Shown in pieces: positions 8,990 through 18,855 of a stretch of 64,000 nucleotides of DNA. The notes under the pieces were generated by a model, which worked only from the letters and a program-made list of their open reading frames with translations, did no database searches and had not been told where the DNA came from. How positions within the stretch are numbered: position 1 is the first letter of the stretch; each line of letters starts with the position of its first letter. The position numbers and the translations under genes were made by a program. This DNA is from Hyphomicrobiales bacterium (GTDB lineage: Bacteria; Pseudomonadota; Alphaproteobacteria; Rhizobiales; Ancalomicrobiaceae): positions 1 through 64,000 of the forward strand of contig JAJTBO010000004.1 in the NCBI GenBank assembly GCA_021286855.1. Reading direction: 5' to 3'.

Positions 8990-11791
8990 ATGGAACCGTC
9001 CGCTCCCGACGAGGTCGGCGCGGGCGCGAATCCGCGGGAAGCCAGACGGAAACGGGCCGAATCGGCGATGGCGCATGTACCGGAGCAGGCCGGACGGGGG
9101 ATGATCGACGCAGATCATGCCCGCTTGCTCGATCTCCTGGCGAAGATCGAGACCGCGCAGGCGCGTGGTCATCGGCGGACCGTGGCGCGTCTGCTGCGCG
9201 GCTTCCTCGCCGCCTTCGATCGGCATTTCGAAGCCGAGGCGCGGATCCTGCGCGATCTCGGCTCGCCCGATCTCGACCGCCGCCATTCGGAATTCATCAC
9301 TTCGCGCTCGTGGCTCGTGTCGCATCCCCTCGACGTCCGGGACAGCGAACAGATCGGGCGGATCGTCGCCTTCGTGCGGGCGTGGCTCTACGACCATGTC
9401 GGCCGGCAGGACGGCGCGGTCAGCGACGACCTCGCCCGACGCTCGCCGCGGCGGCGGTTCATGCGCCGCTTCGGGCTCGGCGTCATTCCGCTGCGCTGGC
9501 GGCTGATGCTGATCGGGGCGATCCCGCTCGTCATCATGCTCGGCCTGACCTCGATCTTCTTCCACGAGCTGGTGAACGGCCTGAAGTCGGCGGACCTGCT
9601 GCGGGCCGTGGTCGCGGTCGACGCCAAGATCGGCGATCTCGTCTTCGAACTGCAGGAAGAGGGCAATCAGGCGATCATGATCGTCGGGTCGCCGCGGCGG
9701 GACCGCGCCCTGCTCGACGAGCAACGGTCTCGGACCGACGTGGCCATCGCCGGCTACCGGGAGGCGGAAGCGGCGCTGCGCGCGCAGGCGTCCGATCGCG
9801 GGCTCCTCGACGCCTTCGACAACGCCGACGCCTCGCTGGCGCTGCTGACGCGGTCGCGCTCCGACGTCCAGACCGGCAGCTACGACGTCTACAGCACGAT
9901 CGAATATTACGAGACCATCGTCGCCGATCTGATGGAGATCGCGCCGATGGCGACCCGCCGGCTCGACCCATCCGACGTGGCGCGGCGGGTGAGCTCCTGG
10001 GTGTTTCTGGCGAAGGCGCGCGAACGCGCCGGGGCGGAGCGGATGCTCGGCACGTCGCTGCTCGCCGGCGTGATGGTCAACGTGCTGTCGCACGACACGC
10101 GATACGTCGCGCAGTTGGCCACGGAACAGGAGACGCTCACCCGCACCTTCGTCACCCTGACCGGCGGCCGCATCGCCGATCTGTTCGCGGCCTCGGCGAC
10201 CGTGTCGCCGATGCTCGACAACATGCGGCGCAACCTCGAGGCGACCGACGCGGCGCGACCGACGGCGATCGACTGGTCGGACACCGCCGGTCTGCGCCTA
10301 CAGCGGATGCGGGCGATCGAACGGAAGCTCGTCGCCGAGATCGAGGAGCAGACGGCCGACGTCGCGGCCAGCGCCCGCAACCACGTCACCCTGGTCGGCG
10401 GCGGCATGCTGCTGGTGGTGGCGCTGTCGCTCGGCTTCATCGCACTGCTCGGCTGGAGCGTGCTGCCGCCGCTGCATCGGCTCGGCATCGCGCTCCGGCG
10501 TCTTTCGGACGGCGAGCGGCTGGTCAAGATCCCGGACGCGGACGGACAGGACGACATCGCCGGCTTGGCGCGCAACGTCGTCGCCCTGCGCGATCGGCTG
10601 ATCCAGGGCGATCTCCTGGAGGCCCGGCGCGGCACCGAGACCGCGGATCGGCTCAGAACGACGCTCGACAGTCTGCCCGGCATCGTCTTCCGCATCGCCC
10701 AGATGGACGGCGAGCCGGCGCGGGTCGTGGCGGTGAGCCGCAAGCTCCAGCAACTGATCGGGCTGCGCGACAAGGACGTGCTCGACCGCAGCCTCGGCAT
10801 GGTGCTGCGCGCCTGCATCGAGCCGGAGGATCGGCTGGCGCTCCTGCACCTGCTGCGGCGCATCGGCGGCGGCCCGATCGACTTCGAATGCCGCCTGAAG
10901 CGCGACGCCGACAAGCGTCCGGTGTGGGTCCGGATCCTCGCCTCGCCGGTGGAGACCGGCAACGGGCGGCTGTGGGACGGCGTGGCGCTCGACGTGACCG
11001 CGGCCAAACTCGCCGAGATGGAACGCCGACGTCTGCAGGAAGAGCTCGATCGGCGGCATCTGTCGCAGGCGACCAACCGTATCGCCTCGGGCATCGGCGG
11101 CGAGCTGTCGCAGCTGTGGGCGCCGCTCCGGGAAAACGCCGAGCGGATCTTCCGCGAGGTTCCGGCCGGTTCGCCCCTGTGGCGGACGGCGCGCGAGATC
11201 CACGACGTGGCGCTGCGCACCCAGAAGCTCGCCGAACAGCTCGAGCTGGCGCGCGACGGCGGCCGCGCGGCGCAACCGGTCGACGTCGTCGATCGGTTGG
11301 CCGTCGCCTTCGCGACGACGGGTCCGAAAGCGCCGCCCGGGATCCTGCTCGAGACGTCCTTCGAGGCGCGCGAGGCGCGGGTCGCCTGCGATCCGGCCTC
11401 GGTCGACCAGATGATCGCCAACCTGATCGGCTATGTCGGCGAGACGCTCGGCAGCGAGCCCGGCGTCGTCTCGATCCGAACCGATCTCAGCACCGCCGAC
11501 GGCGGCCGCCACCTGCGCATCTCGATCCACGACGATCGATCGACCCAGGCGCCGCGAACCCTGTCGAAAGTGCTCAGGCACCAGACCAGTCGGGTCGGGG
11601 ATGGTCGGGGCGACGAGTTGTCGCTCGCCATCGTCCGTCTGGTGGTCGACGGCGCGCGCGGCTGGATCCAGTCGCGGGTGACGTCGCCGAGCGGCAGTTC
11701 GCTCGAAATCTTCCTGCCGGTTCTCTCCGAACGGGCCAACAACGTCATTCCTCTGGAAAGAACGTCGCGATGGTCGAGACACGAACGCTGA
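8990..11791 (+). CDS. Membrane sensor: hemerythrin-NIT-HAMP-PAS with degenerate kinase module
   Basis: This protein has about 933 residues. The N-terminal part (about 40-145) looks like a hemerythrin domain with His43, His79/Glu83 (HxxxE), His99 and His136/Asp141 (HxxxxD); one histidine of the usual set appears missing. TM1 (about 171-192), an extracytoplasmic NIT-like nitrate/nitrite sensing domain and TM2 (about 466-490) follow, then HAMP, PAS (about 555-665) and a HisKA/HATPase-like end. That end lacks a phosphoacceptor His (GIGGELSQLW replaces the H box) and lacks the DxGxG ATP-binding box, so it is probably not an active kinase. It overlaps the Crp/Fnr gene by 22 bases. Start uncertain: in-frame ATGs at 8837, 8990, 9068 and 9101. 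Confidence 0.7.
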   Translation: MEPSAPDEVGAGANPREARRKRAESAMAHVPEQAGRGMIDADHARLLDLLAKIETAQARGHRRTVARLLRGFLAAFDRHFEAEARILRDLGSPDLDRRHSEFITSRSWLVSHPLDVRDSEQIGRIVAFVRAWLYDHVGRQDGAVSDDLARRSPRRRFMRRFGLGVIPLRWRLMLIGAIPLVIMLGLTSIFFHELVNGLKSADLLRAVVAVDAKIGDLVFELQEEGNQAIMIVGSPRRDRALLDEQRSRTDVAIAGYREAEAALRAQASDRGLLDAFDNADASLALLTRSRSDVQTGSYDVYSTIEYYETIVADLMEIAPMATRRLDPSDVARRVSSWVFLAKARERAGAERMLGTSLLAGVMVNVLSHDTRYVAQLATEQETLTRTFVTLTGGRIADLFAASATVSPMLDNMRRNLEATDAARPTAIDWSDTAGLRLQRMRAIERKLVAEIEEQTADVAASARNHVTLVGGGMLLVVALSLGFIALLGWSVLPPLHRLGIALRRLSDGERLVKIPDADGQDDIAGLARNVVALRDRLIQGDLLEARRGTETADRLRTTLDSLPGIVFRIAQMDGEPARVVAVSRKLQQLIGLRDKDVLDRSLGMVLRACIEPEDRLALLHLLRRIGGGPIDFECRLKRDADKRPVWVRILASPVETGNGRLWDGVALDVTAAKLAEMERRRLQEELDRRHLSQATNRIASGIGGELSQLWAPLRENAERIFREVPAGSPLWRTAREIHDVALRTQKLAEQLELARDGGRAAQPVDVVDRLAVAFATTGPKAPPGILLETSFEAREARVACDPASVDQMIANLIGYVGETLGSEPGVVSIRTDLSTADGGRHLRISIHDDRSTQAPRTLSKVLRHQTSRVGDGRGDELSLAIVRLVVDGARGWIQSRVTSPSGSSLEIFLPVLSERANNVIPLERTSRWSRHER

Positions 11792-12459
11792 AGACCGCGG
11801 AGCCCGTCCAAGGGTCGGAGACCCTGGTGGACGTCGTTCGACGCCTCTTCCCGCACGAGAGCGGGGTCGCGACGCATTTTCGGCCGCGATCCTACGTCTT
11901 CCATCAGGGAACGCCGGTCGAGAGCGTGCATCTGGCGATGCGCGGGACGCTGGTGCTCGAGCGGATCGACGAAGACGGCCGGATGGCGATGTTCGGCACG
12001 CATCAGGTCGGCTCCCTGCTCGGCTGGCAGGATCTGCTCGGCGGCCACGTCCACCGCAGCAGTTGTCAGTCGGTCGGCCACAGCGAATTGATCACGATCC
12101 CGGCCGAGCGTTTCGAGGCGGTGCTGCGCGAGAGCGAAGAGCTCTTGATGAAGCTGATGCAACAGGCGGCCGAACAGGCCTACACCTACGAGGAGCACAT
12201 CTTCCGCCTGTCCACCCTCGACGTGCCGGAACGGCTCTATCGCACGCTGTTGACGCTGGCGGGTTCGGCGGAGACGGAAGAGGACGTCATCGAGGTCGAG
12301 ACGCCGTTGATGAAGCGGGACATCGCGGCGCTGGTCGGCACTTCGCCGGAGACGCTGTCGCGGGGCCTGCGCCGGCTCGCCAAGATGAAGGTGGCCGAGT
12401 TCACCGAACGCAACACCTTCCGCCTATTCCCGAACCGGAAGGCCGACTTCCTCGATTGA
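11770..12459 (+). CDS. Crp/Fnr-family transcriptional regulator
   Basis: This 229-residue regulator has an N-terminal cyclic-nucleotide-binding-like beta barrel (about 35-130), a long dimerisation helix, and a C-terminal Crp-type winged helix whose recognition helix TSPETLSRGLRRL carries the E-x2-SR pattern typical of Fnr/Crp proteins. It lacks the N-terminal cysteine cluster of Fnr, so it does not look like a 4Fe-4S oxygen sensor. GGAAAG precedes the ATG, which lies inside the end of the hemerythrin/NIT gene. Co-expression suggests both respond to oxygen, nitrate or NO; this is inference. Confidence 0.8.
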   Translation: MVETRTLKTAEPVQGSETLVDVVRRLFPHESGVATHFRPRSYVFHQGTPVESVHLAMRGTLVLERIDEDGRMAMFGTHQVGSLLGWQDLLGGHVHRSSCQSVGHSELITIPAERFEAVLRESEELLMKLMQQAAEQAYTYEEHIFRLSTLDVPERLYRTLLTLAGSAETEEDVIEVETPLMKRDIAALVGTSPETLSRGLRRLAKMKVAEFTERNTFRLFPNRKADFLD

Positions 12460-12472
12460 GGAAACGGACGCA

Positions 12473-12513
12473 CGTCGGCCGCCGATCGATCGGATCGGCG
12501 GCCGACGTTTTTT
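12473..12513 (+). terminator. Rho-independent terminator of the Crp/Fnr unit
   Basis: A perfect 15-base stem (CGTCGGCCGCCGATC with its complement), a 5-base loop GATCG and six T residues follow the Crp/Fnr stop by 13 bases. Confidence 0.88.
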
Positions 12514-12538
12514 CTCGGGCGCGTGGCGACATACTCGG

Positions 12539-12573
12539 CTCACGAAGTTTCGAACGGATCGAAACTTCGTGAG
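12539..12573. repeat. Perfect 35-base inverted repeat
   Basis: CTCACGAAGTTTCGA, a 5-base centre ACGGA, then the exact complement. It lies 8 bases beyond the pyruvate kinase stop (gene on the minus strand) and after the Crp/Fnr terminator. No T tract follows on either strand. It may end pyk transcripts, or be an operator or protein-binding site. Confidence 0.6.
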
Positions 12574-12580
12574 CTCGGTA

Positions 12581-13993
12581 TCAGACCTCGACGACGCGCA
12601 GGTTATTGGTCGAGCCGGACGGCCCGGCCGGCGCGCCGGAGACGACGACGATGTGGTCGCGGGCGGCGGCGAAGCCCTGGCTGCGGGTCAGTTCCGCGGC
12701 CTGCGCCACCATCGCTTCGAAGTTGCCGACGGCGCGCGACAGCACCGAGTGGACGCCCCACATCAGGCGCAGCCGACGCGCCACCGCCTGCGATGGGGTC
12801 AGCGCCAGGATCGGCAGGGCCGGACGCTTGCGGGCGATGCGGCCGCAGGTCGAGCCGGACGAAGTGTAGACGACGATGGCCGGAGCGCGGATCACCTCGG
12901 CGAGATCGGCGCCGGCGGCGGCGACGGCGTGCGGCGGGGTGTCCTCCTCACCCGGCTGGGTCGCCTGGACGATCGAGCGATAGAGCTTGTGGCTCTCGGT
13001 CGAGCGAATGATGCGGTCCATCATCTCCACCGTCTCGACCGGATAGGCGCCGGTCGCCGATTCGGCGGAGAGCATGACGGCGTCGGCGCCGTCGTAGATG
13101 GCGGTGGCGACGTCGGAGGCCTCGGCGCGGGTCGGCGTCGGCGAGGCCACCATGCTGTCGAGCATCTGAGTGGCGACGATGACCGGCTTGACGGCGCGAC
13201 GGCAGGCGCGGACCAGCTCCTTCTGGCGGCCGGGCACGTCCTCGGGCGGGATCTCGACGCCGAGATCGCCGCGGGCGACCATGATCGCGTCGGAGAAGCG
13301 GATGATGTCGTCGATGTGGTCGAGCGCCTGCGGCTTCTCGATCTTGGCGACGAGGCCGGCGCGCGCGCCGATCAGCGCCTTGGCCTCGATCACGTCGGCC
13401 GGCTTCTGAACGAAGGAGAGCGCCACCCAGTCGACGCCGAGTTCGAGGCCGAAGGCGAGATCGGCGCGATCCTTCACCGTCAGAGGAGAAAGAACCAGCG
13501 GCGTGCCGGGCAGGTTGACGCCCTTGCGGTCGGAGATCGCGCCGGCGACCACGACTTCCGCCGTCAACTCGTCCCTCGCCGCTTCGACGACGCGGACGCG
13601 GACGCGGCCGTCGTCGATCAGCAGGTCGTGGCCCGGCGCGATGGCGGCGAAGATCTCGGGATGCGGCAGCGGGATCGCGTCCGCGCCGCCCTCGTCGCTC
13701 GACAGGACGAAGCGCAGGCGATCGCCGACCTCCGCCTGAATCTTGCCGCCGGCGATCCGGCCGACGCGGATCTTCGGACCCTGAAGATCCTGGAGGATGC
13801 CGATCGGCATGCCGACCTCCGTCTCGAGGGCGCGGATCGCCGCAAACACCGCGGCGTGGTCGTCGTGGGTGCCGTGCGAGAAGTTCAGGCGGAAGGTGTC
13901 GACGCCGGCGAGGTGCAGGCGGCGCAGCATCTCGGGCGAGGCGCTGGCCGGTCCGACGGTGGCGACGATCTTGGCGCGTCGATGGCGGCGCAT
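12581..13993 (-). CDS. pyk: Pyruvate kinase
   Basis: This 470-residue enzyme converts phosphoenolpyruvate and ADP to pyruvate and ATP, the last step of glycolysis, in the cytoplasm. Family signatures are clear: TVGPAS near the start, FRLNFSHG, the active-site segment VAKIEKPQALDHIDDII with its catalytic Lys and Glu, MVARGDLGVEIP, and ATQMLDSM followed by PTRAEASDVA. Length fits the bacterial family. A TTATAA stretch in the minus-strand leader (near 14072-14077) could be its -10 element. It lies next to the galactarate genes, whose products end in pyruvate and glycerate phosphate. Confidence 0.95.
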   Translation of the reverse strand: MRRHRRAKIVATVGPASASPEMLRRLHLAGVDTFRLNFSHGTHDDHAAVFAAIRALETEVGMPIGILQDLQGPKIRVGRIAGGKIQAEVGDRLRFVLSSDEGGADAIPLPHPEIFAAIAPGHDLLIDDGRVRVRVVEAARDELTAEVVVAGAISDRKGVNLPGTPLVLSPLTVKDRADLAFGLELGVDWVALSFVQKPADVIEAKALIGARAGLVAKIEKPQALDHIDDIIRFSDAIMVARGDLGVEIPPEDVPGRQKELVRACRRAVKPVIVATQMLDSMVASPTPTRAEASDVATAIYDGADAVMLSAESATGAYPVETVEMMDRIIRSTESHKLYRSIVQATQPGEEDTPPHAVAAAGADLAEVIRAPAIVVYTSSGSTCGRIARKRPALPILALTPSQAVARRLRLMWGVHSVLSRAVGNFEAMVAQAAELTRSQGFAAARDHIVVVSGAPAGPSGSTNNLRVVEV

Positions 13994-14103
13994 GAGGGGA
14001 ACGTCCTTTTCTTATGTCTCGGCGAGAGGCGCCATGACCGCCGACGGCGGAGCGCCATGGTAGGATGCCTCTTTATAAGACGAAAGTATGATCTTTTTGC
14101 GAC

Positions 14104-15654
14104 TCAGGTCACCGGGGCCGGATTGAACAGGGCGAGAGAATTGCGCAGGCCCCAGCGATCCGACCAGGGCTTCTTGCCGCTCGCCGCCGCCAGGATCTCG
14201 CGGAAGATGATCCAGCCGACCTCTTCGACGCTCGCCTCGCCGGTGGCGATCACGCCGGCGTCGACGTCCATCAGGTCGTGCCAACGGCGGGCGAGATCGG
14301 AGCGGGTGGCGACCTTGATCACCGGCGCGGCGGCGAGACCGTAGGGGGTGCCGCGGCCGGTGGTGAAGACCTGGACGGTCATGCCGGACGCGAGTTGGAG
14401 GGTGCCGCAGACGAAGTCGGAAGCCGGCGTGGCGGCATAGATCAGGCCCTTGGTCACCGCCTTTTCGCCCGGCGCGAGCACGGCGGAAATCGACGACGAG
14501 CCGGACTTGACGATCGAGCCGAGCGCCTTCTCGACGACGTTGGCGAGGCCGCCCTTCTTGTTGCCGGGGGACGGGTTGGCGGCGCGGTCGGTCTCGCCGG
14601 CGGCGAGGTAGCGGTCGTACCAGGCCATTTCGCGCAGCAGGGCGCGGCCGACCTCCTCGGTCGCGCAACGGGGGGTGAGCAGGTGGACGGCGTCGCGGAC
14701 CTCGGTCACCTCCGAGAACATCACCGTGCCGCCGGCGCGCACGATCAGATCGGCGGCGAAGCCGACCGCCGGATTGGCGGTGACGCCGGAGAAGGCGTCG
14801 GAGCCGCCGCACTGGACGCCGACGACGAGATCGGAGGCGGGGCAGGTCTCGCGGCGGCGGGCGTTCAGCTTCTTCAGCCGCTCCTCCGCCATCTCCAGGA
14901 TGCCGGCGACCATCGCCTCGAAGCCGACGAAGCGCTCGTCCTGCAGCGACAGGACGTTTGCGGCGGCGTCCGCCTCCGACAGGTTCGGCATCAGCCGTTC
15001 GGGCCGGAGCTTCTCGCAGCCGAGACCGATCACCAGAACTTCGCCGCCGAAGTTCGGATTGAGAGCGAGGTTCTGCAGGGTGCGGATCGGCACGATCGCC
15101 GCCGGCGCGTTGATGGCGACGCCGCAGCCGTAGACGTGGGAGAGCGCGACGACGTCGTCGACGTTGGGATATTTCGGCAGCAGCTCGCGCCGGATGATCT
15201 CGACGACGTGGTCGACGACGCCGGCGACGCACTGGACGCTCTCGGAGACGGCGAGGATGTTGCGGGTTCCGACCGAGCCGTCGGCGTTGCGATAGCCCTC
15301 GAAGGTGAAGCCTTCCAGCGGCTCGACCACGGGCGCGGGCCGGGTGGCGAGCGGCAGAGCGTCGAGCGCCGGGGCTTCGGGCAGCTCGACCGAGAATTCG
15401 TCGACCCAGGAGCCCTTCGGCAGATCGCGCACCGCGTGGCCGAGGATCTCGCCGTACCGGACGACGGCGTCGCCCTGCTTCATGTCGACGAGGGCGACCT
15501 TGTGGCCCTGCGGCACGTCGTCGACGAGGGTCAGGCCGTCGTCGAACGTCGCGCCGGCCTTCAGGCCGCCGGAGTTGACGACGATGGCGACCGTGTCGCG
15601 GGCATCGAGCTCGATGCGGCGGGGACGGTCGAGGGTCGGAAGGGGGGCGTCCAT
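14104..15654 (-). CDS. garD: Galactarate dehydratase
   Basis: This 516-residue UxaA/GarD-family enzyme dehydrates galactarate to 5-keto-4-deoxyglucarate, the substrate of GarL. It has an N-terminal SAF-like domain (about 15-90) and the large dehydratase domain with [34 protein letters not shown] and [12 protein letters not shown], all characteristic of GarD (523 residues in E. coli) rather than altronate dehydratase. The ATG follows GGAGG by 8 bases. It is the last gene of a minus-strand run garL, garR, glycerate kinase, aldo/keto reductase, garD. Confidence 0.9.
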   Translation of the reverse strand: MDAPLPTLDRPRRIELDARDTVAIVVNSGGLKAGATFDDGLTLVDDVPQGHKVALVDMKQGDAVVRYGEILGHAVRDLPKGSWVDEFSVELPEAPALDALPLATRPAPVVEPLEGFTFEGYRNADGSVGTRNILAVSESVQCVAGVVDHVVEIIRRELLPKYPNVDDVVALSHVYGCGVAINAPAAIVPIRTLQNLALNPNFGGEVLVIGLGCEKLRPERLMPNLSEADAAANVLSLQDERFVGFEAMVAGILEMAEERLKKLNARRRETCPASDLVVGVQCGGSDAFSGVTANPAVGFAADLIVRAGGTVMFSEVTEVRDAVHLLTPRCATEEVGRALLREMAWYDRYLAAGETDRAANPSPGNKKGGLANVVEKALGSIVKSGSSSISAVLAPGEKAVTKGLIYAATPASDFVCGTLQLASGMTVQVFTTGRGTPYGLAAAPVIKVATRSDLARRWHDLMDVDAGVIATGEASVEEVGWIIFREILAAASGKKPWSDRWGLRNSLALFNPAPVT

Positions 15655-15706
15655 GTCTCGGTCCTCCGGCGCGCGCGCCGAGATCGTTCGGCGCGGTCCG
15701 CGCGGT

Positions 15707-16537
15707 TCACAACATTTCGAGGGGCGTCGCCCGATCGGGCGGCGGGAAGGCGCGGTCGAGGGCTCGGCGCAGGTCCGGCCGCATCTCGACGGCGAGGGCG
15801 GAGAGGTTTTCGGCGAGCCGGCGGCGGCTCGACGCCTTGGGGATGGCGACGACGCCGACGTGATCGATGACCCAGGCGAGCGCCAGTTGCGCGGCCGAAT
15901 AGCCGTGGCTCTCGGCGATCGCCTTCAGCTCGGCGTCGAAGAGGAGGCGGGCCTGTTCGAGCGGCGAATAGGCCATGATCGGCAGATTGACCGAGCGCGC
16001 CCAGGGCAGCAGATCCCATTCTACGCCGCGGCGCGACAGGTTGTAGAGCACCTGATCGGTGGCGCAGCCGCCTCCCCCCGCCTCGAACAGTTCGCCCATT
16101 TCGGCGAGATCGAGGTTGGAGACGCCCCAGCGGCGAATCTTGCCGGCCTTCCTGAGGCTCTCGAAGCCGGCGATGGTTTCGGCGAAGGGATGTTCGCCGC
16201 GCCAATGCAGGAGAAAGAGATCGAGCCGATCGGTCTTCAGCCGCTTCAGCGAGCGTTCGCAGGCGGCGATCACGCCGGCGCGGGAGGCGTTCCAGGGATA
16301 GACCTTGGAGACCAGGAAGACCGCGTCGCGACGGCCGGCGATCGCCTCGCCGACCAGTTCCTCCGACGCGCCCTCGCCGTACATCTCGGCGGTGTCGATC
16401 AGGCTCGCGCCGCGATCGACGCCCTCCTGCAGGGTGGCGATCTCCTCGGCGCGCCGCCGCGGATCCTCGCCCATCATCCAGGTGCCCTGGCCGATGGCCG
16501 GAACGGTCGCGCCGTCGAGCAGCCGCACGGTCTTCAT
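15707..16537 (-). CDS. Aldo/keto reductase
   Basis: The 276-residue NAD(P)H-dependent reductase is of the single-domain TIM-barrel aldo/keto reductase family. The catalytic tetrad is visible: Asp in [10 protein letters not shown] with its Tyr, Lys in FLVSKVYP and His in LDLFLLHW. Later blocks RRWGVSNLD and VVAIPKASS bind cofactor. Its ATG overlaps the glycerate kinase stop by 4 bases. The substrate is unknown; within an aldarate operon it might reduce a sugar-acid aldehyde or uronate, but nothing in the sequence proves this. Confidence 0.8.
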   Translation of the reverse strand: MKTVRLLDGATVPAIGQGTWMMGEDPRRRAEEIATLQEGVDRGASLIDTAEMYGEGASEELVGEAIAGRRDAVFLVSKVYPWNASRAGVIAACERSLKRLKTDRLDLFLLHWRGEHPFAETIAGFESLRKAGKIRRWGVSNLDLAEMGELFEAGGGGCATDQVLYNLSRRGVEWDLLPWARSVNLPIMAYSPLEQARLLFDAELKAIAESHGYSAAQLALAWVIDHVGVVAIPKASSRRRLAENLSALAVEMRPDLRRALDRAFPPPDRATPLEML

Positions 16538-17826
16538 CGCGCGCCCTCCCCGCGCCCGATCAGGACGGCGCGGAAGTCGTTGACGTTGGTCATGGTCGGA
16601 CCGGTGACGACGGCGTCGTCGAGCGCGCCGAAGAAGCCGTGGCCGTCGTTGTCGGCGAGCGCGTCCTTGGGGCGGATGCCGTGCCCCCAAGCGCGGGCGA
16701 GCGTGTCGGGGGTGAGGATCGCGCCGGCGATGTCCTCGAGGCCGTCGACCCCGTCGGTGTCGCAGGCGATGCCCCAGACGTCGGGAAGGCCGTCGAGGGC
16801 GATGGCGAGGGAGAGCAGGAACTCGACGTTGCGGCCGCCACGGCCGTGGCCGCGCACGGTGACGGTGGTCTCGCCGCCGGACAGGAGGATGCAGCCGGGC
16901 GCGAAGGGCTGGCCGTGGGCGACGACCTGGCGGACGACGCCGGCCATCACCGTGCCGACGTCGCGGGCCTCGCCCTCGATCGCATCGCCGAGGATGTGGA
17001 CGCGCCAGCCGGCGGCGCGGCCGACCGCGGCGGCGGCCTCGAGCGCCATCTGCGGCGCGGCGACGATGCGCGTTTCGATCCCGTCCAGGCTAGGATCCTC
17101 GGGCTTCACCGTCTCGCCGCGGCCGCTCTCCAGCACCTCGCGGACGGCGGCGGGCAGATCGATGCCGTAGCGGCGCACCACCGCGAGGGCGTCGTCGCAA
17201 GTGGTTTCGTCGGCGACGGTCGGGCCGGAGGCGATGTCGCGCGGCCGATCGCCGGGGACGTCGGAGATCAGCAGCGTCACCACCTTCGCCGGATGGGCGG
17301 CGGCGGCAAGGCGGCCGCCCTTGATGCGCGAGAGATGACGGCGGACGCAGTTCATTTCCGAAATCGTCGCGCCGGAGGCGAGCAGCGCCTTGTTGATCGC
17401 CTGTTTGTCGGCGAGCGAGACGCCGTCGAGCGGCAGGGCGAGCAGCGCCGAGCCGCCGCCGGAGATCAGGAAGAGCACCGTGTCGTCGGGCCCGGCGCTC
17501 TCGGCGATCGAAAGGATGCGAGCGGCGGCGGCGTGGCCGGCGGCGTCCGGCACCGGATGCGCCGCCTCGACGATCTCGATGCGCTCACAGGACGCGCCGT
17601 AGCCGTAGCGGGTGACGACGAGGCCTTCGAGCGGCCCCTCCCAAGCGTCCTCGACCGCCTTGGCCATGGCGGCGGAGGCCTTGCCGGCGCCGAGCACGAT
17701 CAACCGGCCCTTCGGCCGGGGCGGCAGATGCGGCGGCACGCAGAGCCGGGGCTGGGCGGAGGCGACCGCGGCTTCGAACATGGCGCGGAGCAGGTCGCGG
17801 GGGGGCGTCTCGGAAGGGTGCGTCAT
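16534..17826 (-). CDS. ttuD: Glycerate 2-kinase (TtuD/GckA, MOFRL family)
   Basis: The 430-residue enzyme phosphorylates D-glycerate, probably to 2-phosphoglycerate, feeding lower glycolysis. Signatures are VLGAGKASAAMA near residue 45, HPVPDAAG, FLISGGGSALLALP, the C-terminal MOFRL region LLSGGETTVTVRGHGRGGRN, and DTDGVDG. This differs from the GarK fold but fills the same step. It lies between garR and the aldo/keto reductase, overlapping the latter by ATGA. With garR it turns tartronate semialdehyde into a glycolytic intermediate just above pyruvate kinase. Confidence 0.88.
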   Translation of the reverse strand: MTHPSETPPRDLLRAMFEAAVASAQPRLCVPPHLPPRPKGRLIVLGAGKASAAMAKAVEDAWEGPLEGLVVTRYGYGASCERIEIVEAAHPVPDAAGHAAAARILSIAESAGPDDTVLFLISGGGSALLALPLDGVSLADKQAINKALLASGATISEMNCVRRHLSRIKGGRLAAAAHPAKVVTLLISDVPGDRPRDIASGPTVADETTCDDALAVVRRYGIDLPAAVREVLESGRGETVKPEDPSLDGIETRIVAAPQMALEAAAAVGRAAGWRVHILGDAIEGEARDVGTVMAGVVRQVVAHGQPFAPGCILLSGGETTVTVRGHGRGGRNVEFLLSLAIALDGLPDVWGIACDTDGVDGLEDIAGAILTPDTLARAWGHGIRPKDALADNDGHGFFGALDDAVVTGPTMTNVNDFRAVLIGRGEGAR

Positions 17827-17905
17827 CGACTTCGCTCTCGAAAGGGGGGCCCGGCGGCCGAGGGTCGGTCGCCGGGCGAGGGCCGAACCGAGGGGCGAGC
17901 GCGGT

Positions 17906-18787
17906 TCAGGCCACTTCGTGACCGGCGAGGAGCTCCAGCGCCTTGACCATGGCGGAATGATCCCAGCCGGATCCGCCGTGCGCCTCGCAGGCGTTGAAGA
18001 GTTCGCGACAGGTCGCCGTGTTCGGCAGGCTGACGCCCATCTGACGCGCGGCGGAGAGCGCGAGGTTGAGGTCCTTCTGGTGCAGCGCGATGCGGAAGCC
18101 GGGCTCGAAGGTCCGCTTCACCATGCGCTCGCCGTGAATCTCCAGGATCTTGGAGGAGGCGAAGCCGCCCATCAACGCCTGACGGACGCGGGCCGGATCG
18201 GCGCCGGCCTTGGAGGCGAAGAGCAGGGCCTCGGCGACCGCCTCGATGTTCATCGCGACGATCATCTGATTGGCGACCTTGGCGGTCTGGCCCGCGCCGA
18301 CGCCGCCGACCAGGGTGATGTTCTTACCGAGCAGGCGGAACAGCGGTTCGATCTCGGCGAAGACCTCGTCCTTGCCGCCGACCATGATCGACAGGGTGGC
18401 GTTCTTGGCGCCGACCTCGCCGCCGGAGACCGGCGCGTCGAGATACTCGCAGCCGAGCGCCTCGATCCTCGCGGCGTAGTCCTTGGTCTCGATCGGCGAG
18501 ATCGACGACATGTCGACGACGATCGTCCCCTTCTTCAGGCCCTCGGCCGCGCCGTTCTCGCCGAACAGCACCGCGCCGACGTGCGGCGTGTCGGGAACCA
18601 TGACGAAGAAGACGTCGCACATCGCCGCGACGTCCTTGGACGAGGCGCAGGCCTTCAGGCCCTTCGCGACCAGTTCGGCCGGCAGCGGTTTCTGATCATA
18701 GGCCGCGACCTCGTGGCCGGCGGCGAGAAGATGCCCGGCCATCGGCGTGCCCATGATGCCGAGACCGACGAAACCCAACTTGCTCAT
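17906..18787 (-). CDS. garR: Tartronate semialdehyde reductase (2-hydroxy-3-oxopropionate reductase)
   Basis: The 293-residue beta-hydroxyacid dehydrogenase reduces tartronate semialdehyde to D-glycerate with NAD(P)H. It has the Rossmann start GFVGLGIMGTPMA, the substrate-binding DAPVSGGEVGA, the catalytic Lys in KVANQMIVAMN, and the C-terminal HQKDLNLAL typical of GarR/GlxR. GAGGAG stands 7 bases before the ATG. It sits between the aldolase and the glycerate kinase, matching the reaction order of the pathway. Confidence 0.92.
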   Translation of the reverse strand: MSKLGFVGLGIMGTPMAGHLLAAGHEVAAYDQKPLPAELVAKGLKACASSKDVAAMCDVFFVMVPDTPHVGAVLFGENGAAEGLKKGTIVVDMSSISPIETKDYAARIEALGCEYLDAPVSGGEVGAKNATLSIMVGGKDEVFAEIEPLFRLLGKNITLVGGVGAGQTAKVANQMIVAMNIEAVAEALLFASKAGADPARVRQALMGGFASSKILEIHGERMVKRTFEPGFRIALHQKDLNLALSAARQMGVSLPNTATCRELFNACEAHGGSGWDHSAMVKALELLAGHEVA

Positions 18788-18855
18788 GGATCAACTCCTC
18801 GTTCGACGCGGCCGACCGGCCGTCGCGCGGATGTCTTGGAAAAGGGGGGATGCGC

